Assembly (NCBI RefSeq): GCF_030418125.1
Contig: NZ_JAUHTR010000014.1
Span: 1 to 64,000 of the forward strand
Direction: 5' to 3'
DNA from: Fictibacillus fluitans
GTDB taxonomy: Bacteria > Bacillota > Bacilli > Bacillales > Fictibacillaceae
DNA length: 64,000 bases
Positions 34,930-42,419 of this stretch are shown here, one piece after another (positions within the stretch are counted from its first letter, which is position 1; each line of letters begins with the position of its first letter). The notes beneath the pieces are model-generated. The model was not told the origin of the DNA, ran no database searches, and saw nothing but the letters and a program-made list of their open reading frames with translations. The position numbers and the translations under genes are program-made.

Positions 34930-35392
34930 GATTTTCTCCTCTGTTTTCATTTGCAAATTTGGCTACTACAGAAAAATCCGACATTACATCTGCTCCTGTA
35001 ATGATGCGGGTTCCACTCCTTAACCAGGCATGTGCAATCAATTTTCCACTTTTATCTTTTGCTGTTCCCAAATAAAGCGTGCTTGGAATCTTTCGGCGAC
35101 TAAGCATTTTGGATGCTGCAATGGCTCTGACCAGACATTTACTTTCCCAAGGGGTACGGCGACTGATAATATGCAAAGCATCAGATATGCTGTTTAGCAC
35201 CGGCACATCACCTTTAGTGTCTTCTTTCATTGTCTCCTTCATTGGTGTTCCAAGTGTTGGAGCAACCTTGGAAAAGGGAACCGAGATTAATATACGGCCC
35301 AATCCTAAATAAAAAAGGGCTTCGAGAAACAGCCTTTTTTTCTTTGGATCAAGAAAAAGAAAATTTCTTACGATACGAGAGTCATTGGCCAT
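34904..35392 (-). CDS. Lasso peptide leader peptidase B2 (transglutaminase-like)
   Basis: The 162-residue protein has ESKCLVRAIAASKMLSRR with the catalytic Cys near residue 86 and IAHAWLRSG with His near 121. An Asp near 135 may complete the triad. This is the stand-alone C-terminal half of the split McjB protein. It cuts the precursor after the leader, here predicted between residues 19 and 20, with help from the B1 protein. It lies nine bases after the B1 gene. An Arg-rich, helical N-terminus is usual. Confidence 0.92.
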   Translation of the reverse strand: MANDSRIVRNFLFLDPKKKRLFLEALFYLGLGRILISVPFSKVAPTLGTPMKETMKEDTKGDVPVLNSISDALHIISRRTPWESKCLVRAIAASKMLSRRKIPSTLYLGTAKDKSGKLIAHAWLRSGTRIITGADVMSDFSVVAKFANENRGENHVKRSGIG

Positions 35393-35401
35393 TTCTTACA
35401 C

Positions 35402-35692
35402 CTAGGAAAGCTGAACCAATTGTTCTATATGAAGCTGTTCCAAAAACGTCAGTATCTCTTCTTTGCATTGGTCTTCATCAATTTGGTATTCGCTTAACAT
35501 ATCACGAATCAGATTGTTGACGGTTACAGGTGTCTTGATCTTCTCCCAAATGACGCCTCCAATGGCTCCAAGATTGTAGTACTTTCCGTTATTAATGCTC
35601 AACATTACCTTTTCTCCACCCATATCACTGACAATGTTGCCACTTGCCTGAACAACTTTCGTTTGTAATCCGACAGTTGAGCTCTTAATCAT
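35402..35692 (-). CDS. PqqD-like lasso leader recognition protein B1 (RRE)
   Basis: This 96-residue winged-helix RRE protein shows VMLSINNGKYYNLGAIGGVIWEKI near residues 29-52 and EEILTFLEQLHIEQLV at the end, as in PqqD and lasso B1 proteins. It binds the precursor leader and delivers it to the B2 peptidase. Its ATG overlaps the kinase stop (ATGA), a sign of coupling. Confidence 0.93.
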   Translation of the reverse strand: MIKSSTVGLQTKVVQASGNIVSDMGGEKVMLSINNGKYYNLGAIGGVIWEKIKTPVTVNNLIRDMLSEYQIDEDQCKEEILTFLEQLHIEQLVQLS

Positions 35693-36621
35693 GTTTTTTC
35701 TCCTCCTGATACTGTTGCTAAAATAAGATCTGCCATTTCATTTGCACTGAAACCTGTATTAGGGCGGGAAATCTGATACATCTTCACTTGTTCTGCAATC
35801 TTTGCAGCTATCCTGAAATGCCATTCAAGTAGTCCCATACGTTGCAATAGGAGGGAGCGAAACGTTTGATTATACAGCGTCTGAAGCTTCTCCAATTTAT
35901 TCAAAGGACTAATTTGGAGAAAATCTGCTGGAGGCTTCAGTTCAATTATTCCTTTAAGTGGTATTGCTTCATTTGAAAATGCATGATCAACCGGAACTGC
36001 ATATTTTGTTTCCCTGCCATACAAAGACTGATAATGTTCTATAGAACCATTAAACTGATTCAAGCTCTCCTGCCAAAGCTTTTGACGGGGATAAGTGGGC
36101 ATAACTACGGGTGAACCTAAAGCTGAAAAGACAACTGGTATAACATCATCGGTTAATAGAAAGTATCCTTTGTTTATAAAGGCTGCAGCAAGGGTCGATT
36201 TCCCTGTCCCCGATTCACCTACAATTGCATAGGCCTCGCCCTGAATTACAACCGCGCTGCCATGTAACGGAATCGTTCCCCGCTGCATCAATATTACTCC
36301 CATACAGCTGCCCAGAAGAAATAGCCTGATTTTATCCATGTTGCCGTTTGGATAGGGAGAAACTGTAATATACCTTCCATCCTGCACATAAAAAATGGCT
36401 GTATCGGGTACTTGAAACAGTACTCCATTTCCATCTAAAATATTAAACCTATCCAGTTTTGCTCCCGTTTCCTTCCATATATTTGCCAAGTCTCCTACAG
36501 AAATGGAAACTTCATAATCCGATGTTTCAATACTTTCAAATAATTCCGGAAACGGTATATCACTTTTAAACTTTAGCCCAAAGCCTTTATAAAAATAGGA
36601 TACAGCTTGTTCAATAATCAC
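35689..36621 (-). CDS. HPr kinase-like lasso peptide tail kinase
   Basis: The 310-residue protein has a P-loop GESGTGKS at residues 135-142, preceded by LHGSAV (His near 120), and LLTDDV near residues 155-160. This resembles the C-terminal catalytic half of HPr kinase/phosphorylase. In the paeninodin system the homologous enzyme phosphorylates the C-terminal Ser of the precursor. The precursor here also ends in Tyr-Asp-Ser. The start is GTG at 36621 with a TGGAGTG site. A hairpin separates it from the precursor gene. Confidence 0.93.
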   Translation of the reverse strand: MIIEQAVSYFYKGFGLKFKSDIPFPELFESIETSDYEVSISVGDLANIWKETGAKLDRFNILDGNGVLFQVPDTAIFYVQDGRYITVSPYPNGNMDKIRLFLLGSCMGVILMQRGTIPLHGSAVVIQGEAYAIVGESGTGKSTLAAAFINKGYFLLTDDVIPVVFSALGSPVVMPTYPRQKLWQESLNQFNGSIEHYQSLYGRETKYAVPVDHAFSNEAIPLKGIIELKPPADFLQISPLNKLEKLQTLYNQTFRSLLLQRMGLLEWHFRIAAKIAEQVKMYQISRPNTGFSANEMADLILATVSGGEKT

Positions 36622-36649
36622 CTAATCACTCCAGCAGGATTTAATAATT

Positions 36650-36681
36650 GCCCTTATACAAGTTAGAATTTGTATAAGGGC
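36650..36681 (-). terminator. Hairpin between the lasso precursor and kinase genes
   Basis: A perfect 12-base stem (GCCCTTATACAA with TTGTATAAGGGC, loop GTTAGAAT) lies 37 bases after the precursor stop. On the minus strand it is followed by AATTATTAAA rather than a pure U-run. A partial terminator or mRNA-stabilising hairpin would give more precursor than enzyme. Confidence 0.65.
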
Positions 36682-36718
36682 ATCATAGTAAGTATAAGTT
36701 TAAAATTCACAAGGTAAC

Positions 36719-36847
36719 TTAACTGTCGTAGTGAACTACTTCATCCTCATCTGGTTGAACAGCATCTGGTGTTTTTAAACCAGGACCTGCCATTGTCATA
36801 TTGACATTAAGCACTTCAAGAGATGGTTTTTCCCACTGTTTTTTCAT
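36719..36847 (-). CDS. Lasso peptide precursor, paeninodin type (42 residues)
   Basis: The ATG at 36847 follows GGGGGTGAG, which overlaps the cyclase stop. The leader is MKKQWEKPSLEVLNVNMTM (residues 1-19), with PSLEVL for RRE binding (a Trp where YxxP leaders have Tyr) and Thr at position -2. The core is residues 20-42: it begins AGPGLKTPD, so a ring between Ala1 and Asp9 is predicted, and the tail ends in EVVHYDS. This is close to paeninodin (start AGPG, Asp9, end HYDS). The C-terminal Ser is the expected phosphorylation site. Too short for ordinary gene callers. Confidence 0.95.
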   Translation of the reverse strand: MKKQWEKPSLEVLNVNMTMAGPGLKTPDAVQPDEDEVVHYDS

Positions 36848-36851
36848 ATTC

Positions 36852-38795
36852 TCACCCCCTTCCATGAAAAGTCTTTTTGATAAAGCGATAAAAAATTAGT
36901 GAACGCATAATTATTCTAAATTCGTGTTCAAAAACGTTCTTCGAGGTCGGGCTACCCTCAATTTTCTTAAGTGCAACTCGAATGTTTTCTACGTTTAAAA
37001 AATTCCCAATCCATTGATCCTCGCACATAAGCCTGACTTCTTTTATGAAATCTCTCCAGTACGAAACCATCCGGTGAATCCCATCTGTTCCTTGTACTCC
37101 TCTTGTCCTTTGGTTAAGCCTTATGGTATCAGGAAGATAATTTTCGGTAGCTCTCCGAATCAATGATCGATCCTGCCCATTCTGTACGTACTGTTCTTCA
37201 GGAATTGAGATACAGAACTTAACAATTCTTAAATCATTTGTGGGGTCTCTGTCCCAAAGCTTGTGTTTTAATGATAGTTTAGTTGTATATGTCCCATTTA
37301 CATTCCAATAATATAGTTTATCGAATTGTATCTTCTTTACTTCATAAACATTTTGGTTTGACATACCTCGAGCATCAATTTCATTTTCTTTTAATCTGTC
37401 GAACACGTTCATTTTTCGAGCAAATTCCGGATTGATAATTAACGGATATAAATCAGTATCCTCTTTATGCAGATTGGTAAAAGGAAAAGCTTTTTTACGA
37501 ACATGTTTAAATACTTTGGATCCTTGCACGCCTACTTTCTCGCTATATAAGCGTAACTCCCTGATAAAACGGAATAATTTCAGTCTTTTTAATAGTAGCG
37601 TTTGATACGCGAGCGCTGGACCCCATGAAATCGTCCAATTTCCTCTTTGCCCATTCAACAGAACACCTATCCCTTGTAGATGAGCATACTCATAAATTCC
37701 CTTGAGCCAAAATGAATTTTCAAAAAACTTATACGGCATTTCCATCGTATCGAGCCAGTCATCAATTTCCGTATAAGGACTTTTCCCCTCGAAATCAAAA
37801 TAATGGTCTTGAATATTCCCAACATACTTTACGGTGGATTCAATAAATGGCCTTTCATTTGCCACCCGCCTTTTCGGTGTCCAGTCAACAAAGTCTTTAA
37901 CCGGTACATAGCTGTATGAATACAACGATTTATTTTCTTTTCTTAATGACCTTGCCGCAAAGCTTGCCACAGAACCTGAATCAAGCCCGCCGCTCAAATG
38001 GGCGCCTACTTTAAGATGAGTTCGGAGTCTATCATCCACTGCAGTCTTAAATACTTCTCGAAATGCTTCTTCATATTCCTTATTGGATTTCAATTTTAAT
38101 TTTTTATCAAACTCCAGGGTCAAATAGCGTGTAAGGGTTGAATTACCGTTGATGATTGAAATGGTATGTGAAGGTGGTAGTTGTTGAATATTGTTGTATA
38201 CAGTAGAACGAACATCTACGGATTCAAAGTTCCACGGAATAGCGAGGTAATCGGCGAGCCATTGCTCATTTAGGTCTTTAGTCACAAAACGAAGTGTTAA
38301 CAATGGATTTATTACTGTACAAAAGGCAAAGTGATTGTTCTTGTTTGTATAGTAAAGCGTCCGGCATCCTGAAAAGTCTCTTGCTCCGAACAGCTTCCGT
38401 TTCTTCTCGTCCCAAATCATGAAAGCGAAGTCACCAACCAAATACTTAGGACATTCCTCTCCCCACTTTTCATATGCGAGGAGAATGATCTGGCTGTCAG
38501 ACATTTCTTTCTGTTGCGCGTGGTGAACTTGCAGGCGTTCAAATAATTCTTTTCGGTTATCAATAATCGCATCAGATGCAATAACCAGCTGTTTTTCATA
38601 GTCATAAAACGGTAGCTGTTCTCTAATTGATTCAGGAGTAATCCATTGCGAATGACAACCAAGAAAAATTTGCTGGTTATGCCAGGTCTGTACAGCATCA
38701 GCCGGATATCTGCTTAATGATTGCATAAGTTTCATACCAGCTTCTGGATTGACAGGTTCATTGTTGAAATGGAGTATTCCGGCTATTGCACTCAT
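36852..38795 (-). CDS. Lasso cyclase, asparagine synthetase-like (McjC type)
   Basis: The 647-residue protein has an N-terminal glutaminase-like domain and a C-terminal AsnB-like domain with the PPi loop LSGGLDSGS near residues 257-265. The ATG at 38795 (MSAIAGILHF) has a perfect GGAGGA site. An upstream in-frame start overlaps the operator region and has no ribosome site. Position 2 is Ser, not the catalytic Cys of AsnB, as expected for an enzyme that adenylates the core Asp rather than using glutamine. It forms the macrolactam ring. First gene of the lasso operon. Confidence 0.94.
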   Translation of the reverse strand: MSAIAGILHFNNEPVNPEAGMKLMQSLSRYPADAVQTWHNQQIFLGCHSQWITPESIREQLPFYDYEKQLVIASDAIIDNRKELFERLQVHHAQQKEMSDSQIILLAYEKWGEECPKYLVGDFAFMIWDEKKRKLFGARDFSGCRTLYYTNKNNHFAFCTVINPLLTLRFVTKDLNEQWLADYLAIPWNFESVDVRSTVYNNIQQLPPSHTISIINGNSTLTRYLTLEFDKKLKLKSNKEYEEAFREVFKTAVDDRLRTHLKVGAHLSGGLDSGSVASFAARSLRKENKSLYSYSYVPVKDFVDWTPKRRVANERPFIESTVKYVGNIQDHYFDFEGKSPYTEIDDWLDTMEMPYKFFENSFWLKGIYEYAHLQGIGVLLNGQRGNWTISWGPALAYQTLLLKRLKLFRFIRELRLYSEKVGVQGSKVFKHVRKKAFPFTNLHKEDTDLYPLIINPEFARKMNVFDRLKENEIDARGMSNQNVYEVKKIQFDKLYYWNVNGTYTTKLSLKHKLWDRDPTNDLRIVKFCISIPEEQYVQNGQDRSLIRRATENYLPDTIRLNQRTRGVQGTDGIHRMVSYWRDFIKEVRLMCEDQWIGNFLNVENIRVALKKIEGSPTSKNVFEHEFRIIMRSLIFYRFIKKTFHGRG

Positions 38796-38810
38796 GATTG
38801 TCCTCCAGAC

Positions 38811-38826
38811 ATTCTTAATTAAGAAC
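38811..38826. promoter_or_regulatory. SinR-like operator next to the lasso cyclase ribosome site
   Basis: On the minus strand GTTCTTAATTAAGAAT gives six-base arms with one end mismatch, centred on a perfect 14-base palindrome (TTCTTAATTAAGAA). It lies directly upstream of the GGAGGA of the first lasso gene. Confidence 0.7.
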
Positions 38827-38904
38827 ATTTACGTTAATGTAAAATTGTATAAAAAAAATTTTTGTTTTTACTTTTATACAACTTACTAAATCGAAGTAAT
38901 TTTT

Positions 38905-38920
38905 GTTCTCTAAAAAGAAC
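38905..38920. promoter_or_regulatory. Upstream SinR-like operator of the lasso operon
   Basis: GTTCTCTAAAAAGAAC shows a full GTTCTCT half site and the second arm AAGAAC. It is 94 bases upstream of the first site, nine helical turns. I could not place a convincing -35/-10 pair between them. An inverted repeat TTGTATAAAA/TTTTATACAA lies at about 38845-38881. Confidence 0.7.
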
Positions 38921-38999
38921 ATAATATTATTCTAAAATTAACACCCATAATCTTCCTTGTCAATACGAATTATGACTATTTACCTAAAAAAGATTCGAC

Positions 39000-39043
39000 A
39001 AAAAAAGAGCTTCAATCATGGAGAAATTCCATCGATTGGAGCT
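39000..39043 (-). terminator. Intrinsic terminator of the NhaC-family transporter gene
   Basis: GAGCTTCAATC..TGGA and TCCATCGATTGGAGCTC pair with one bulge, and on the minus strand the hairpin is followed by TTTTTT. It begins 12 bases after the stop codon. The stretch 38927-38999 holds nothing that I can assign. Confidence 0.85.
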
Positions 39044-39054
39044 CAGTTCATCAT

Positions 39055-40371
39055 TTACGCATGCTTCTTTTCTGTTTGTTCCTTCTGTTCTTTCAATTTC
39101 GGAAAACCGACCAAAATGGCAATCACGCCACAAACCGCAATTAAAATCGGATAGAACGAATATGTCAAAAGGCTTACTGGTGAGATAGATCCGATTTTGG
39201 CGGCCGTCAGGATTTGGGCACCATAAGGGATCAAGCCCTGGATGGCGCATGAAAAGATATCAAGAAGACTTGCTGATTTGCGCTTATCGATTCCATATCG
39301 ATCGGAGATCTGCTTGGCGAGCGGGCCTGCAGTAATAATGGAAATCGTATTGTTGGCGGTGGAAAGGTTGGTTGCGCTCACCAATCCTGCAATGCCAAAT
39401 TCCGCGCCTTTCTTTGTTCGAATGTTCTTGGTTAATACATCTAAAAGATACTGAATTCCGCCATTATAGCGGATCAGCTCTACTGTCCCTCCAATGAATA
39501 ATGCCAGGAAGACAAGTTCGGACATGCCGAACATTCCGTCTGTGATCGTTTTGAGGAAGGCTGAAAGTGTATAAGCTCCATCGGCAAGACCAATCACACC
39601 AGCCAGGACGATTCCGCCTGTTAACACGACAAACACGTTCATCCCAAGCAGTGCGGCAATTAAGACACCGACATACGGAAGGATTTTCACCGCTTGAAAG
39701 CTGTCTGCCGGTACGCTTGAGTGGCTGCCCATCGTTACAACAAATAGGATGACACACGTTACAACAGCGGCTGGAAGAACAATGAAAAAGTTAACCTTGA
39801 ACTTGTCCCTCATCTGCGTCTGCTGGGTGCGGACCGCAGCAATGGTGGTATCCGAAATAATGGATAAGTTATCACCAAACATCGCACCACCTACAACAGC
39901 TGCCATGGACAGTGCCATTGGAATATCCGTTTGTCCGCTGATTCCTGCACCAATTGGTGCCAGAGCCGCGATGGTTCCCATTGACGTTCCCATGGACAAG
40001 GAAATGAAGGCACCGATCACGAAGATCCCGACAATCAGGAAGTTCTCAGGTACAACGGTCAAAGCAAGATTGACCGTTGATTCGACGGCTCCCATTCCTT
40101 TTGCGGCTTCAGCAAATCCTCCCGCAAGGATAAAGATAAAGACCATTATGATAATGTCAAGATTCCCCGCCCCTTTGGCAAAACGCTCAATTTTACTGTT
40201 GAGTGTTTCTTTTCTATTCATCAATAGAGCTGCCGCGGCTGCCACAAGTATGGCTATAACAACAGGCATCTTATAAAAATCTCCGGTAATCAATCCCGAG
40301 CCAATAAAAAGGGCCAGGAAAATAACCAGCGGCAACAGGGCCAGCGCATTTCCTTTTTTTACTGCTTCCAT
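39055..40371 (-). CDS. NhaC-superfamily transporter under SAM riboswitch, probable methionine transporter (MetT-like)
   Basis: The 438-residue integral membrane protein has about 11-12 helices. Family motifs are SMGTSMGTIAALAPIGAGIS near residue 127 and GAMFGDNLSIISDTTIAAVRTQ near residue 166. By fold it is an NhaC-type sodium-coupled antiporter (YuiF-like). A SAM-I riboswitch and terminator precede it. Comparative genomics has proposed S-box-controlled members of this superfamily (MetT) as methionine transporters. That context outweighs the generic name. A simple cation antiporter remains possible. Confidence 0.88.
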   Translation of the reverse strand: MEAVKKGNALALLPLVIFLALFIGSGLITGDFYKMPVVIAILVAAAAALLMNRKETLNSKIERFAKGAGNLDIIIMVFIFILAGGFAEAAKGMGAVESTVNLALTVVPENFLIVGIFVIGAFISLSMGTSMGTIAALAPIGAGISGQTDIPMALSMAAVVGGAMFGDNLSIISDTTIAAVRTQQTQMRDKFKVNFFIVLPAAVVTCVILFVVTMGSHSSVPADSFQAVKILPYVGVLIAALLGMNVFVVLTGGIVLAGVIGLADGAYTLSAFLKTITDGMFGMSELVFLALFIGGTVELIRYNGGIQYLLDVLTKNIRTKKGAEFGIAGLVSATNLSTANNTISIITAGPLAKQISDRYGIDKRKSASLLDIFSCAIQGLIPYGAQILTAAKIGSISPVSLLTYSFYPILIAVCGVIAILVGFPKLKEQKEQTEKKHA

Positions 40372-40416
40372 CTTTTAAACACCTCTACATTAGTTATTGC
40401 TGCATGTACATATATG

Positions 40417-40445
40417 AAAAAAGACCCCTTCTAAAAGAAGAGGTC
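40417..40445 (-). terminator. Riboswitch-controlled terminator
   Basis: On the minus strand GACCTCTTCT and AGAAGGGGTC pair with one wobble, followed by TTTTTT. It lies 20 bases after the SAM-I aptamer and 45 bases before the transporter start, the arrangement of a transcription-attenuating riboswitch. Confidence 0.9.
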
Positions 40446-40465
40446 CTATATGCTCATAAGGAACT

Positions 40466-40578
40466 CTTCTCATCTCTCAAGCATGAACTGCTTGCTGGAT
40501 TTGGCACAGCACCTTTGAATTTCAGGTCCGCTGCCGAGACGTCTTTGGGCCAGTCCCTCAGTCTCTCGTGATAAGAAG
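40466..40578 (-). ncRNA. SAM-I riboswitch (S-box)
   Basis: The minus strand shows the S-box order: CTTCTTATC (P1 left), ACGAGAGACTGAGGGACTGGCCC, GACGTCTCGGCAGCGG, AGGTGCTGTGCCAAATCC, AGCAAG and GATGAGAAG (P1 right). The nine P1 pairs are all satisfied, one by G-U. Binding of S-adenosylmethionine should favour the downstream terminator and switch the transporter off. Confidence 0.97.
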
Positions 40579-40609
40579 TATCCAATTTTCAGTTATAACA
40601 GCTTTTATT

Positions 40610-40638
40610 ACTGTAAAGGGTTTAGGCGTTCTTGTCAA
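40610..40638 (-). promoter_or_regulatory. Promoter of the riboswitch transcript
   Basis: TTGACA (40638-40633) and TACAGT (40615-40610) on the minus strand are 17 bases apart. The predicted start is near 40603, about 25 bases before the aptamer. It lies after the sugar permease stop, so the transporter is a separate unit. Confidence 0.65.
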
Positions 40639-40658
40639 AAGTTAGTTTTTGGCAATAC

Positions 40659-41483
40659 CTACTTTTCCCCTGTGAATTTAATGCCTTTTACAAAATAGCG
40701 GTTAAAGAAGGCGTAAAGAAGCAATATTGGCAGGGTAAAGACCATTGAAGCTGCCATGATGTAATTCCAGAAGCTGATAAACTGTCCTTTAAAGGAATTC
40801 AAGCCTAACGGCAGCGTGAACATGCTTTCATCAGACAGGATGATCAGCGGCCTCATGAAATCATTCCAGAAGGCCATAAAGACAAAGATGGTTTGCGCCG
40901 CCAACGCGGGTTTGGCAAGCGGAAGAACAATCCGGAAAAAGGTTCCGAATTTGCCCAGTCCATCAATGGCTGCCGCTTCCTCCACTTCTTTTGGAAAATT
41001 GATAAAGAACTGGCGCATCATGAATATGAAGGTGGCGTTGACCGCTCCCGGGATGATCATTCCCTGATACGTATTCAGCCATCCGAATTCTTTTAAAATC
41101 AGGAAGTTCGGAATGAGGGTTACCTGAAACGGAATCATCAGCACTGCCAAAATGATAATAAAGATACTTTTCTTACCCGGAAAGCTAAGACGGGCGAGTG
41201 CGTATCCGGCCATCGAGTTGAACAGCAAGTTCAAAAAGGTGCCGATCACCGCAATAAACAAGCTGTTAAACAACCAGCGGCCAAAAAGAGGCTCCCGCGT
41301 GAAAATCTGCTTATAGTTATCAATGGTAAAGTCTTTCGGTATAAAGTTAATGCTTCCGCTTACGATTTCTCCCAGTGATTTAAAGGAGGATGAAAGAGCC
41401 CACAAAAACGGAACAAGGGTAATCACCGCGTAAACAATCAAGACCACATACAGAATGGTTTTTCCTATCGGTCGTTTTTTCAT
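40659..41483 (-). CDS. Sugar ABC transporter permease (MalG-like)
   Basis: The 274-residue membrane protein has six helices and the EAA loop EEAAAIDGLGKFGTFFRIVLPLAKPAL near residue 180 that docks the ATPase. It is the second permease of a carbohydrate importer (CUT1 family), as in MalG and MsmG. No ATPase gene is present nearby, so a shared ATPase of the MsmX type probably drives the system. It is 11 bases downstream of the first permease gene. Confidence 0.95.
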   Translation of the reverse strand: MKKRPIGKTILYVVLIVYAVITLVPFLWALSSSFKSLGEIVSGSINFIPKDFTIDNYKQIFTREPLFGRWLFNSLFIAVIGTFLNLLFNSMAGYALARLSFPGKKSIFIIILAVLMIPFQVTLIPNFLILKEFGWLNTYQGMIIPGAVNATFIFMMRQFFINFPKEVEEAAAIDGLGKFGTFFRIVLPLAKPALAAQTIFVFMAFWNDFMRPLIILSDESMFTLPLGLNSFKGQFISFWNYIMAASMVFTLPILLLYAFFNRYFVKGIKFTGEK

Positions 41484-41494
41484 GGTATCCCTCC

Positions 41495-42397
41495 TTAATA
41501 AAGTGATTCTTCCTTGGAAAATTTCCGCTGCAAGAGAGTTGCTACTAAAATAATAATGGCAAGCAAGAAGGCGAGTGCTGTTGCATAGCCCATGGTGCCA
41601 AGCGACTTAAAAGCATACTGATAGATCAAAAGAACAACCGTCAATGTTGAGTTGTTCGGTCCACCCGATCCTCCTGAGAAGATGTAGGACTGATCAAACA
41701 GCTGGAAGGTTCCGATCAGCCCCATGATCACCACAAAAGAAGTGACCGGCCGCAAATTGGGAACCGTAATGTGCCAGAATTTCTGTAATCCGGTTGCTCC
41801 GTCAAGTTCTGCAGCTTCATAGTGGCTGTCCGGTATATCCTGAAGGGCCGCCAGGTAGATCACCATAAAAAACGGTGCGGTTGCCCAGATATTCATAATC
41901 ATGATCGCCAGCAATGCAACGCTCGGGTCACCGATCCAGTTATAAGTAGGCAGGTGCAGCGTGTCTAAAATGTGATTGATCAAACCATTCTGATTGTACA
42001 TCCACATAAAAATCAGCGTCAGCACTGCTGATGAAGTAAGCGTCGGCAGAAAATAAACGATTCTGAAGAACTTTTCCCCCTTCATGCCGGCATTCAGGGA
42101 GGCTGCCAACACAAGTGCCAGCAGCGTCTGGAGCGGCACAACAATTACCACGTAAATGACTGTATTTTTAAGAGCGATATGCGCCCGGTCATCAAACGTT
42201 ATTTTCATAAAATTATCCAGTCCTCTAAATTCGAGGTTGTAACCGCCAAGCAACTCCACTTTATGGAAAGAGAGATAGATTGCACAAAGGATGGGAGCGA
42301 TTACAAAGATTCCAAGAATGATGAGGACCGGTGCCATGAACAGGTACCCCTGTCCGGCTTCCGTTCTGCTTTTTTTGGAAAAACTGCTTTTTGCCAT
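41495..42397 (-). CDS. Sugar ABC transporter permease (MalF-like)
   Basis: The 300-residue membrane protein has six helices and the EAA loop YEAAELDGATGLQKFWHITVPNL near residue 195. It pairs with the downstream MalG-like permease for oligosaccharide import. GGPNNSTLTVVLLIYQ near the C-terminus is typical of CUT1 permeases. The ATG at 42397 has an AGAGGTGA site. Confidence 0.95.
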   Translation of the reverse strand: MAKSSFSKKSRTEAGQGYLFMAPVLIILGIFVIAPILCAIYLSFHKVELLGGYNLEFRGLDNFMKITFDDRAHIALKNTVIYVVIVVPLQTLLALVLAASLNAGMKGEKFFRIVYFLPTLTSSAVLTLIFMWMYNQNGLINHILDTLHLPTYNWIGDPSVALLAIMIMNIWATAPFFMVIYLAALQDIPDSHYEAAELDGATGLQKFWHITVPNLRPVTSFVVIMGLIGTFQLFDQSYIFSGGSGGPNNSTLTVVLLIYQYAFKSLGTMGYATALAFLLAIIILVATLLQRKFSKEESLY

Positions 42398-42419
42398 GTT
42401 TCTTCACCTCTCTTTTTTG

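Noticed and set aside
36852-38795. Ordinary asparagine synthetase
   Set aside because: It lacks the N-terminal catalytic Cys and stands next to a lasso precursor, kinase, B1, B2 and exporter genes.
38845-38881. Promoter of the lasso operon in the T-rich inverted repeat
   Set aside because: TTGTAT and TATACA are present but about 24 bases apart; no -35/-10 pair with proper spacing can be defended.
40466-40578. T-box leader for methionine
   Set aside because: No T-box sequence (TGGNACCGCG) and no specifier hairpin; all S-box core motifs are present instead.
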